Below are positions 14,801 through 21,446 of a stretch of 38,490 nucleotides of DNA, in pieces. The DNA comes from an uncultured Saprospiraceae bacterium. Its GTDB lineage: Bacteria; Bacteroidota; Bacteroidia; Chitinophagales; Saprospiraceae. The notes under the pieces are model-generated. The model saw nothing but the letters and a program-made list of their open reading frames with translations. It searched no databases and had not been told where the DNA came from. The translations under genes were made by a program, and so were the position numbers. The DNA lies in the NCBI GenBank assembly GCA_937967535.1, contig CALCMV010000175.1, positions 1-38,490 of the forward strand, given 5' to 3'. Every line of letters starts with the position of its first letter. Position 1 is the first letter of the stretch.

Positions 14801-17124
14801 GGTTGGATTTCGTATTGTTCGGTGACGGTTTCGTACCTTGCGGGAATGGCTTCGATGCGGGTTGAGGTGTATCTGCCGACATAGTTGGTCATATCTGCAA
14901 CCTTAGCAGATTGCTTGCTAAGTAGGAAAGAAAGTGCCTCGCTATGCTTTTTGACTCTCGCCCAATTTTCAGGGTAGCCTTCTGCCTGAATTTGAAGATG
15001 CGCTCCTTTCGATATGTCCACATTTTCAAAGCGGAATTTACCATTTTCGTCAGTACGTTGGCGTAGAGATGTACCCGATATACGGATGGAAGCATCAGCA
15101 ATCACTTGACTGTCTTCTCCCCGTAGTACACCTGCGAGTGTTGCTTTTTCATTGGCATATTTGACTGCAATATTATCAGCGATATTGATTTTTTTCCATT
15201 CAAATTTGCGCCAACCCTGTGTCATCATCAGCAGGTCGAGTGCTTCGTCTGCTTTCGCATTATTTTTTTCAAAGTAAAAATTAGGTTCTTCTATATTTCC
15301 TTTAATATCAGAAGATAATAAGGTGTATGCCAATATATTTGCTTGCTTATCATCTGCAAATGAAAGCAAATTATTATCAACTACCGAGAGGGAGAAATTG
15401 CCGGGTGCGGGTCTGCCGTTTTCGTCTTTTACTTTGATGGTCATTTCTACTTTTTCTCGCGGCAAATATTGTTTTTTATCTGTATCAATAGAGATATTGA
15501 GTTGCTTGTGTTTGTTGAGGAAAACGAGTCGCTCGGCGAGTTCGGTTTCATTTTGTGTGAGCAAAGTAATCTGCGCGATACCCATTGGCATCTTGGATGT
15601 AGAAATCGTCACAGGTGTAATGCCCGGCTTGACATTTATCTTTTTCTCCAACCATATCTGTCCGCGTGACTGCACGATAAGGGTCAATTTTGTTTTTTGT
15701 GTAGAAACCACGCCTACATCTAAAGAGGATTTTTTGCGATTATCAATTTTGAGGGCAAATCCTGTTCCGTTGACTACGGGCAATTTGAACTTTTGGGTGA
15801 TATTACGTGGTTTGGTGATTTTTGCGGTATAGGTATCTTCGTATTGAGGTGTAAATTCTACTGCGCCCATGCCTTGGTGGTAGCTTTGGAATGGGGCTAC
15901 TTTTTCATTATTTGAATTGACAATCACGCCTTCTATATCTGCCGATTTTCCAAATTCATTTAATGCCTTGAACGCCACACGCACAGGGATTCCGCCAATT
16001 AATTCGCCGCCTTCAGGAAAAAACTGCACATCAATTTTATTCAAGACAATGGGTACGGGACGCGCAATGGATTCTTTCGTTCCTTTATAGTCAATCACGA
16101 CATTCAACAAGCCGTCTATGCTATTCAATTCATCGGGCAGAATAAACTTCAGATTGGACTTGCCTTCCTTATCCGTAGTTGCTGATTTTTTTAGAATTTC
16201 TTTTCCTTCAATATTTATTTTGTATTCAAATGGATTTTCTTTTAAAGGCTGGTTTTCAGGGGTTTTGAGGGTCAAATTTGCTGTAACTTCATCGCCTACA
16301 CCATAGGCTTTTCGCTCAAATTCGAGTTGCATTGCCAGCTTAGGAATGACAGGTTTTTGTACCTGTATTTCCTTTTCAAAATAATCTTCAAAATTGCGCT
16401 GCCAATTGGTATAGGCTTTTAGTTTATAAATCCCGCCGGACATTTCTTCATTGATTCGGAAATCGCCTTTTGCATATCCGTCGAGTGCGGTGAGTTTGCG
16501 TTTGTGTAGTGTTTTTCCCGCAGGATTGATGAGTTCGACGTAGAGCATTTCGCTCATATTGCTGGCGCGTAACGTACCTGCGTCGCGCACATAAGCCTTG
16601 AACCAAATATCATCGCCGGGGCGGTAGAGCGTGCGGTCGGTATGGAGATAAACTTTGTCGGGATTTGTAAAGGCATCATAGTTTTGAAGCCTTTGGGAAA
16701 GGCTGAGGATGCGAGGTGCATTAGCTTTAGCGTTGCTTGCCGGAAGTACGGGCAAGCCTTCGCCAAAGTAAGTGTTTGAGGCGGTCAGATTCCAGAGGTA
16801 AGGTGAGTTGGGTGCTTGATGAATATTGCTTAAAAATGGAAGCCACAAGGCTGTGTTAATTTGTTGAGTGGTATTTTTATTTTTGCTAATGAATTGATTA
16901 TCAGTAGATTTTGAAGTGACTTGATATACCAATACCAACACGACAAGGAAATAAAATACCGTTGCCAGTGTGAGAAAGGCTTGTATGTTTTGCAGGAAAT
17001 TAAAAGGAGATTCGGTAGCATTGATGCGGCTTTCCATGTCTTGCCAAGCCGCTTCATTGTATTCGAATTCGTGGTCTTTTAATTTCCCCCAATCAAAATT
17101 TTCTATATTGTTAGGGACGCTCAT
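11824..17124 (-). CDS. anti-sigma-like / alpha-2-macroglobulin fusion protein with thioester
   Basis: A 1766-residue envelope protein. Residues 1-48 (FDWGKLKDHEFEYNEAAWQD) look like the short cytoplasmic start of Bacteroidota anti-sigma proteins. One membrane helix follows at about 49-68, and the rest should be periplasmic. An MG1/MG2-like region starts with KVYLHTDRTLYRPGDDIWFK (157-176). Further macroglobulin domains follow, then a carboxypeptidase-regulatory-like insert (about 661-725). An unusual array of PAxY motifs spans about 757-1048. An A2M domain follows, with the thioester motif GCFEQ at 1300-1304 and an alpha/alpha-toroid after it (EGLTAYGLMQFKDM). The C-terminal receptor-like domain ends at 1766. 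Such proteins trap proteases covalently. The gene overlaps the ECF sigma stop by one base (TAATG), so sigma control by this protein is a strong inference but unproven. Confidence 0.93.
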   Translation of the reverse strand: MSVPNNIENFDWGKLKDHEFEYNEAAWQDMESRINATESPFNFLQNIQAFLTLATVFYFLVVLVLVYQVTSKSTDNQFISKNKNTTQQINTALWLPFLSNIHQAPNSPYLWNLTASNTYFGEGLPVLPASNAKANAPRILSLSQRLQNYDAFTNPDKVYLHTDRTLYRPGDDIWFKAYVRDAGTLRASNMSEMLYVELINPAGKTLHKRKLTALDGYAKGDFRINEEMSGGIYKLKAYTNWQRNFEDYFEKEIQVQKPVIPKLAMQLEFERKAYGVGDEVTANLTLKTPENQPLKENPFEYKINIEGKEILKKSATTDKEGKSNLKFILPDELNSIDGLLNVVIDYKGTKESIARPVPIVLNKIDVQFFPEGGELIGGIPVRVAFKALNEFGKSADIEGVIVNSNNEKVAPFQSYHQGMGAVEFTPQYEDTYTAKITKPRNITQKFKLPVVNGTGFALKIDNRKKSSLDVGVVSTQKTKLTLIVQSRGQIWLEKKINVKPGITPVTISTSKMPMGIAQITLLTQNETELAERLVFLNKHKQLNISIDTDKKQYLPREKVEMTIKVKDENGRPAPGNFSLSVVDNNLLSFADDKQANILAYTLLSSDIKGNIEEPNFYFEKNNAKADEALDLLMMTQGWRKFEWKKINIADNIAVKYANEKATLAGVLRGEDSQVIADASIRISGTSLRQRTDENGKFRFENVDISKGAHLQIQAEGYPENWARVKKHSEALSFLLSKQSAKVADMTNYVGRYTSTRIEAIPARYETVTEQYEIQPASSQMVATQPVFEKVMDSILVKPATATEAAQYQLFIKDILVEKAAYEEVEIPAEYGEREHKVLKTPATTREVAIPAQYSSITRRVLVGNEYKTITETTDRRSEAQDDIVIGIDQNSYALGFENTLNYTWKLPENNLSLPELTGKLSAAGVSTKDIKPLEDRNVANYKMYYLKEVEAAKTEEIKVPAEYITKERRVLVEAPKAEKVEVSAQFIEVETWVKNEFGDYEIKLEKRETIPAHFMYHITPAKFDTIQEQVKISSPVEQIKVTPPTYEVRSKTITKSAEEGFTMNGFYRARSFYANKYDKARKSDKRTDFRPTIYWNTNVNIGNSGTKTLTFYNSDASTTFRTVLEGFSEKGGIAHAIHKHHTQIPLGMEVKVPSNILLGDKVSIPLTISNNSGDDVKGKLKISAPKHFKLLEEIPAEQNIATGNAKTILLEYEATDVADGTFKIRFDGGEFKDEFEANIKTAKRGFPVETMYSGAEMTQDFELDIREAIKNSLDAQLTIYPDILGEVMTGLDRMLRQPRGCFEQVSSSNYPNILVLNYLLENNIINNDIEKTANTYLAEGYKKLIAYEVDGGGFDWYGRTPAHEGLTAYGLMQFKDMKSVYSVDDEMIKRNAEWLLSRKDGEGSWKINSKHLHNWSKSEVMDAYINWALAEAGYGGKIQEEINTSYEKGLSESDPYTLALLANTLYLTHDGRFENVLNELVKLQLNNGSWKGKTHSAMYSRGKNLEVESTALAMLALMRKDQFKGELTQAARYLTAAKTSRGFGSTQASVLAMKALTNYAKIMNNEASDGAISIFVNDKKVLTKKYEVDSNQPITFKNIEKYINSGKQKVSVKFEDTETALAFDLSVNYTTNTPPNHPATKVNLETQISDASTSTGETVRLTATLSNTVNNSLPNTVALIGIPAGLSVQAWQLKDLRDKEVFDYYEMWDGYLVLHYRDLQANEKQIISLDLKADIAGTYESPSSCAYMYYTDEVKYWAAPSKITIE
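13981..14856 (-). repeat. array of PAxY-type motifs encoded inside the A2M gene
   Basis: Residues about 757-1048 repeat a loose unit of the form (I/V)PA(E/R/Q/H)(Y/F)xxxxxxVLV. Examples are AIPARYETVTEQYEIQPAS, EIPAEYGEREHKVLKTPA, AIPAQYSSITRRVLVGNEY and KVPAEYITKERRVLVEAP, with a degenerate pair further on (TIPAHF, VTPPTYEVRSKTI). Similar VPAEYxTVxxxVLVKPA units are known from Bacteroidota OmpA-type surface proteins. They interrupt the usual macroglobulin domain order ahead of the A2M domain. Confidence 0.7.
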
Positions 17125-17690
17125 TACACTGCTTTTAAATGCTTATCCTGATTGATAATCAATCGTTGTAGTTCTTTTTTTGCACTCGAAAAATGCCATT
17201 TTGATGTTCCTTCACTAATGTTTAGGATGTCAGCGATTTCGCGGTGCTTGTACCCGTCGATAGCATACATCGAAAAAACGGTACGCGAGGCTTTTGGCAG
17301 TTTTTGGATGATGCGGAAGAGGTCTTCCATCCCCAAATTTTCTAATGCCAAATTGCTTATCGCGGGTTCTTTTTCGATATTAAATTCCATACGATTGCGG
17401 TAGTTGGTATGTCGCCGGATGTGGTCTATCGCCGCATTGGTGACTATGGTGGCTACCCAACCGCTAAAGGAACTTTTCTCACGTCGGCTGTATTTTTCGA
17501 TGCCATGAAAGACCTTCAAAAATGCCGCATTGAGAATCTCGATTGCTTCTTCTTGAGAATCGGCATAGCGCATCGCCACACTCATCATCTTGCCGTAATA
17601 CTTGCGGTACAAGTACTCCTGCGCGAGACGGTCTTTGCGACGGCATCCCTCGATGAGTTCAGTTTCTGTGCTATGTTGCGAGTACTTCAT
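17124..17690 (-). CDS. ECF-type RNA polymerase sigma factor
   Basis: A 188-residue sigma-70 family protein. Region 2 spans LAQEYLYRKYYGKMMSVAMR and the following EIEILNAAFLKVFHGIEKY-like segment. Region 4 carries LPKASRTVFSMYAIDGYKHR and EIADILNISEGTSKWHFSSA, the helix-turn-helix that reads the -35 element. The open frame extends to 17747, but the first 19 residues come from the AATCAAAAATC repeat, so I start at ATG 17690 (MKYSQHSTETELIEGCRRKD). It is the first gene of a two-gene operon with the anti-sigma-like A2M fusion, joined by TAATG, the normal arrangement for a sigma factor and its membrane anti-sigma. Its regulon is unknown; ECF factors often activate their own operon. Confidence 0.93.
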   Translation of the reverse strand: MKYSQHSTETELIEGCRRKDRLAQEYLYRKYYGKMMSVAMRYADSQEEAIEILNAAFLKVFHGIEKYSRREKSSFSGWVATIVTNAAIDHIRRHTNYRNRMEFNIEKEPAISNLALENLGMEDLFRIIQKLPKASRTVFSMYAIDGYKHREIADILNISEGTSKWHFSSAKKELQRLIINQDKHLKAV

Positions 17691-17695
17691 TTCGA

Positions 17696-17770
17696 TTTTT
17701 GATTTTTGATTTGGTGATTTTTGATTGTTTAATTGTAAAACAATCAAAAATCGGAAAATCGAAAATCACT
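17696..17770. repeat. GATTTTTGATT / AATCAAAAATC palindrome upstream of the sigma gene
   Basis: The left arm has three GATTTTTGATT words (17696-17731). The right arm has AATCAAAAATCGGAAAATCG and GAAAATCAC (17744-17768). The arms are reverse complementary and flank a short AT loop. The left arm begins five bases before the sigma factor start codon, so it would be in the message leader. Confidence 0.7.
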
Positions 17771-18056
17771 TAATTCAACTACTACAACGCAGTGTAATAT
17801 ATAAATGGTTGGTTGTGTTGTGAAATAAATTTCAAATTCTGCTTAGAAAGACACCTTTTATACTTGTTGTACCTTAGTATAATCAAAATTTGAAATACAA
17901 GAACTTAAACGGAATGAAAATTCTAATGTTCTCATAACGTATAGTTTATGCTATTTTTTTAGACGAGAGAAGATATGAAATGTAACTTGTGTCAGTGCAA
18001 CACTTCCGGTTCGCGCATGTACTTATGCAGAAAGAGCTTGGAGGCATTTTTCTAAT
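17771..18056. other. gene-free spacer upstream of the sigma operon
   Basis: I see no gene and no exact TTG/TAnnTTTG promoter for the minus strand. An ECF-dependent promoter may lie here, but its consensus is unknown. Confidence 0.3.
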
Positions 18057-18095
18057 AAAAAAAGCGTCACCTCAAATATTGAGATGACGCTTTTT
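18057..18095. terminator. bidirectional intrinsic terminator
   Basis: AAAAAGCGTCA pairs with TGACGCTTTTT, and CTCA with TGAG inside, around a short ATAT loop with one mismatch. A-rich and T-rich flanks make it work on both strands. On the minus strand it lies 54 bases after the stop codon of the gene at 18149-18868, which it most likely terminates. Confidence 0.85.
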
Positions 18096-18148
18096 AAGTC
18101 TTAAAATTTCAAAATCAGGGAAAAATTGGAATTTAGAATTTGGAATGT

Positions 18149-18868
18149 TTAGATATATCGTCTCTGCACTGTCTTAATAAAATTCTTGGCAACGGTCAAT
18201 TTATTTACATCCGTCCAATTGTATTTTTCAATGACATTTTGCTCCAGATAGCCTCGCGCCTGTTCTATGCCCGACATGCCATTCAGATTGTCAATAGCAT
18301 CGTCAAAAGCAGAAATGTCTTTGCCAAATAATTCATTGACAATCAAAAATTTATCGCCTACTCCCCAAGCAGATTTTAGTGAGGAAATAGGGCGTTCACT
18401 CAGTTTTTGCGACAAATCTTTTGTGCCTTCCTGCTCAAATAATTCATTATATACCGCATTAAAACCTACTGCAGCAGCAGGTGTTACTTTTGCTTTATTC
18501 AGGTTGAGGTCAAATCTTTTAGGTTGAGGTTTTTCTGCTGCGACAGGTGTGGGTGTGGGTGTAGGCTTGGGTGCGGGTGGCACATAAGCAGGTTGAGCTA
18601 CGGGAACTTCTACTACTTCAGGAGTGGGTGTCGGCGGTGGGGGAGGAGGAGTGGCAACTTTCACCGGAGGGGGCGGCGTAGTTTTTTGTACAGAAGGTGT
18701 TGTAGCTTTGCCGTTTTGTGCTTCATCGTACCAAAAGCAATCATATAAATTGGAAATATAATCCAACATCAATTTACGCTCAATCGGACTCACCTGATTA
18801 TCCTCCTGAATACCCTGGTATAGTAAGTTGATTTTTTCGAGATATGTCTTAGCCTTAGAGAAATTCAT
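18149..18868 (-). CDS. proline-rich linker protein of unknown function
   Basis: This 239-residue protein has no signal peptide. An N-terminal helical segment (1-48) is followed by a proline/threonine/valine-rich linker (about 57-116, with runs of five or six prolines). A conserved C-terminal domain (about 137-239) contains ELFEQEGTKDLSQKLSERPI, WGVGDKFLIVNELFGKD and AFDDAIDNLNGM. This last domain, with its 'DKFLxxxELFGxDxxxFxxAI' core, recurs in uncharacterised Bacteroidota proteins. The disordered linker suggests a tethered domain for protein contacts. No function is known to me. It is monocistronic with its own terminator at 18057-18095. A TAAATTTG -7-like box sits on the minus strand at 18924-18931, without a matching -33. 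Confidence 0.82.
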   Translation of the reverse strand: MNFSKAKTYLEKINLLYQGIQEDNQVSPIERKLMLDYISNLYDCFWYDEAQNGKATTPSVQKTTPPPPVKVATPPPPPPTPTPEVVEVPVAQPAYVPPAPKPTPTPTPVAAEKPQPKRFDLNLNKAKVTPAAAVGFNAVYNELFEQEGTKDLSQKLSERPISSLKSAWGVGDKFLIVNELFGKDISAFDDAIDNLNGMSGIEQARGYLEQNVIEKYNWTDVNKLTVAKNFIKTVQRRYI

Positions 18869-19203
18869 GATTAATTTTGAATGATTATAAAAGTAACAGC
18901 CTTACAGTTTACAATGAAAGTGCCAAATTTAACATTTATTGATTTTCTTATGTATTCTAACGATATTTTAGGATTTTTGATTCAATGATTCCATTATTTT
19001 TGATGAGTGTGTAAAATATTAGGGGCATTTTAATGTATTTAAATATAATTCAAAATTGAAAACTGCCACAAAGGCACGAAGACACAAAGTATAAATTACT
19101 GATAAGCATGAAAATTCGGTAGTGTAGTGGTTCAATAGCATTACATGTATAACATTACCCAAAAAACAAAGTCTAATTATTTTGGACTCAATCAAAAATG
19201 CTC
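18869..19203. other. gene-free spacer with a CACAAAGGCACGAAG word repeat
   Basis: No gene is seen. At 19065-19089 the sequence GCCACAAAGGCACGAAGACA followed by CAAAG is a three-fold imperfect 8-bp tandem (ACAAAGGC / ACGAAGAC / ACAAAG). I know this word as a common intergenic repeat of Bacteroidota and other environmental genomes. Otherwise the DNA is A+T rich. Confidence 0.45.
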
Positions 19204-20271
19204 TTATTTCCCAACCACCACTCGCGGGTCCAACAAAGCATACAGCATATCTACCAATAAATTTATCAATACAAAAATAAAAGCAGAAAACAAGACCGCA
19301 CCCAATACCACAGGCAAATCATAATTGACTAAAGCATTGATAGTCAGCAGCCCCAAGCCATTAAAATTGAAGACTTTTTCTACAAAAAATGCCCCTGCCA
19401 AAAGGCTCGCAAACCAACCCGAAGCTGCCGTAAGCACAGGATTGAGCGCATTGCGGAGTGCGTGTTTGAAAACGACTTTGTAAAATGAAAGCCCTTTGGC
19501 GCGGGCGGTGCGGATATAATCTTCATTTAGCACATCAAGCATCGAAGAGCGCGTCAATTGTGTAATCAATGCTACCGGACGAATGCCCAAAGCAATCGCA
19601 GGAAGGATAAGGTTTTTCCAAATGAAAACTCGTTCTCCCGTAAAATTATCTATATCCGTCAGTCCACCTTGTATGTTCAGTCCTGTCCAATCTTTGAGGT
19701 AATAACCAAATATAATGGCAATGATAATCCCCGTCACATAGCTCGGCAGCGAGTAGCCAAAGGTAGAAGTAATCACCGCCAGATTATCGAACCACGAATA
19801 CTGTTTTAAAGACGCAATAATACCCAAAATCACCCCAATCAATACTCCGAAAAACATAGCAGTAGCTGCCAAAATCACCGTTGCGGGTATCGCCTCCCAC
19901 AGCATATCCGATACTTTTCTGCCTGTTTGGAAGGATTCGCGCAAGTGCGGAAATTTGAGCACAAAAACGCGCTGACCAAAGGGAATGAGTTTTAAGTACT
20001 TATATTTTTGTTGATTATATGTTGTATTTTCGTGAATGGATAGGGGAGAGACATCATTGAGATAAAGCCGAAATTGTGTTCTGAGGGGTTTGTCCAAGCC
20101 CAATTCTTTTTTCTTTTGCTCTACCATAGCGGCATCGGCATTTTGTCCGAAAGTCAGTCGTGCAGCATTGACCGGTGCAAGATAGATAATTGATAGCACT
20201 ATCACCACGACCAAAACCAATACCAATATCCCGTAGGCAAGTCTTTTTAAGAAAAATTGTAAGAGGTGCAT
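19204..20271 (-). CDS. ABC transporter permease, DppB/OppB family
   Basis: A 355-residue inner-membrane permease. It starts with the typical short cytosolic N-terminus and first helix (LLQFFLKRLAYGILVLVLVV), then a long periplasmic loop (about 35-125) and five more helices. The EAA-type coupling loop is EDYIRTARAKGLSFYKVVFK, close to the oligopeptide/dipeptide permease consensus. The C-terminal DMLYALLDPRVVVGK is also standard for the family. DppB-type subunits work with a DppC-type permease, two ATPases and a binding protein to import peptides or nickel. None of these partners is adjacent, so it is an orphan subunit here. The substrate is unknown. Confidence 0.9.
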   Translation of the reverse strand: MHLLQFFLKRLAYGILVLVLVVVIVLSIIYLAPVNAARLTFGQNADAAMVEQKKKELGLDKPLRTQFRLYLNDVSPLSIHENTTYNQQKYKYLKLIPFGQRVFVLKFPHLRESFQTGRKVSDMLWEAIPATVILAATAMFFGVLIGVILGIIASLKQYSWFDNLAVITSTFGYSLPSYVTGIIIAIIFGYYLKDWTGLNIQGGLTDIDNFTGERVFIWKNLILPAIALGIRPVALITQLTRSSMLDVLNEDYIRTARAKGLSFYKVVFKHALRNALNPVLTAASGWFASLLAGAFFVEKVFNFNGLGLLTINALVNYDLPVVLGAVLFSAFIFVLINLLVDMLYALLDPRVVVGK

Positions 20272-20278
20272 CGTGATT

Positions 20279-20338
20279 ATTCGTTGACTCGTTATTCGTA
20301 AAATCGTCTGCCGTTTTCTAGCGTCCGCCGTCCACCGT
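20279..20338. repeat. short word repeats between permease and hydroxylase genes
   Basis: Two word families sit side by side: TTCGTTGACTCGTTATTCGT (20280-20299) and CGTCTGCCGTTTTC / CGTCCGCCGTCCACCGTTTT (20306-20340). The second overlaps the 3' end of the hydroxylase gene and encodes its last residues (KTVDGGR). Confidence 0.5.
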
Positions 20339-20965
20339 TTTACTTCTTTTCACTAAGTTAAATTCTGTACGAAAGACTTTATCCCAAAAATCGCTGCTGA
20401 CACCGTAGCCGTTTTCGGGGTCGTGATAGTGGTGAACCATATGATGTTCTTTGAGTTTTTTCCAATACGGATGTTTGATATTGGCATGGTGCAGTGCGTA
20501 GTGCGTCATGTCATAAAGGAGGTAGCCGCTAATAAATCCTGCAAAAAAAGGCATGGTATTGGCTACACCTAAGAGGTTGGAAAACAGGTAGTAAAATAAA
20601 AAAGCCAAAGGAATACCCAAAGCCGGCGGCATCACCAAGCGCAAGGAATCATTCGGATAATCGTGGTGTATTCCGTGTGCAATAAAGTGGATTTTTTTGC
20701 CCAATTTGCCCGGTGGTTCGTAGTGAAATACAAAGCGGTGCAGGACATACTCTGCAAGCGTCCAAAACAAGGCACCAGCCACATACAAGGGCAGTATCAA
20801 CCAACCCAATTTGTAATCCACCAAGCCCCAATAGAGACATGCCAACACAACAGGCACAAATACAAATAGCGGCACACTCCAATGTACCCGCGAAAACAGG
20901 TCAAGAAATTTATTGTGAAACAAGGGTGGTGATTCATCTTTATTAGAAATAAAATGCTTTGGCAT
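20318..20965 (-). CDS. fatty acid hydroxylase family protein (sphingolipid 2-hydroxylase-like)
   Basis: This 215-residue membrane protein carries the histidine clusters of the di-iron fatty acid hydroxylase superfamily: EYVLHRFVFH, HFIAHGIHHDYP, HYALHHANIKH and EHHMVHHYHD. The layout and spacing are closest to the fatty acid/sphingolipid 2-hydroxylase (FA2H/Scs7-like) group, which uses oxygen and electrons to hydroxylate acyl chains. Sphingolipids and hydroxy fatty acids are common in Bacteroidota, which fits, but the substrate is inferred. Four membrane helices are expected. The final residues, KTVDGGR, come from a CGTCCGCCGTCCACCG word repeat and are probably not part of the fold. Confidence 0.88.
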   Translation of the reverse strand: MPKHFISNKDESPPLFHNKFLDLFSRVHWSVPLFVFVPVVLACLYWGLVDYKLGWLILPLYVAGALFWTLAEYVLHRFVFHYEPPGKLGKKIHFIAHGIHHDYPNDSLRLVMPPALGIPLAFLFYYLFSNLLGVANTMPFFAGFISGYLLYDMTHYALHHANIKHPYWKKLKEHHMVHHYHDPENGYGVSSDFWDKVFRTEFNLVKRSKTVDGGR

Positions 20966-20978
20966 AGCTGAGATGTCT

Positions 20979-21226
20979 AAGTTTAAGTTTAAATTGGCGT
21001 TATTAGTGATTAGTTAATTAGTCAGTTTATTATGAGAGTTTGTTGCATGAAAAAGGTCATTATTTTTCCGAGTCATCTCAAAGTCTAAAAATTGTTTTTA
21101 AGCAAGTATTATATATTTTTAAAAATACAATTAGATTTTTATGTTCAGAAAATAAACCTTTTCATGGAGACCTTTTTCACCATACAAAGTCCATAACTAA
21201 CTAATCACTAATTAAATAATTAACTA
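20979..21226. repeat. inverted TTAGTGATTAGTTAA arms and GTTTAAG words
   Basis: TTATTAGTGATTAGTTAATT (20999-21018) is matched by its near reverse complement TAACTAACTAATCACTAATT (21194-21213). The arms flank about 175 bases of AT-rich sequence without a gene. A short GTTTAAGTTTAAA patch (20979-20991) sits before the left arm. The same word family appears at 6435-6475. The rest of the gap up to 21413 shows nothing further. Confidence 0.55.
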
Positions 21227-21412
21227 AGCCCAATTTAAATTCGAGTAAAACCTTGCTTTTTTAGCTGATTCTGTATAGGCTCTATTTGTTTTCAAATTAA
21301 ACTGAATGACTTATTTCGTACTTCTGTGTTAGTTCTTTATTCAAACTGCAAAGTAACAAAAAACCTGACAATTATATTGATTTATCCCCGTAAAATTGCG
21401 TTCGTCTAAGCT

Positions 21413-21446
21413 CACTCGTCTCGCCTCTCACCTCTCTCGTCTCACC
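21413..21446. repeat. TCTC word array at the nnr 3' end
   Basis: CACTCGTCTCGCCTCTCACC and TCTCTCGTCTCACC repeat the same pyrimidine words as the arrays on both sides of trxB, 19 kb away. The array runs into the nnr stop codon (21442-21444). Only one arm is present here, so no self-complementary hairpin forms. Confidence 0.65.

Noticed and set aside
17691..17747. Extended start of the sigma factor at 17747
   Set aside because: The added residues are translated AATCAAAAATC repeat; region 2 spacing fits ATG 17690.
19065..19089. tRNA or structured RNA
   Set aside because: The sequence is a simple 8-bp word tandem with no cloverleaf or stem structure.
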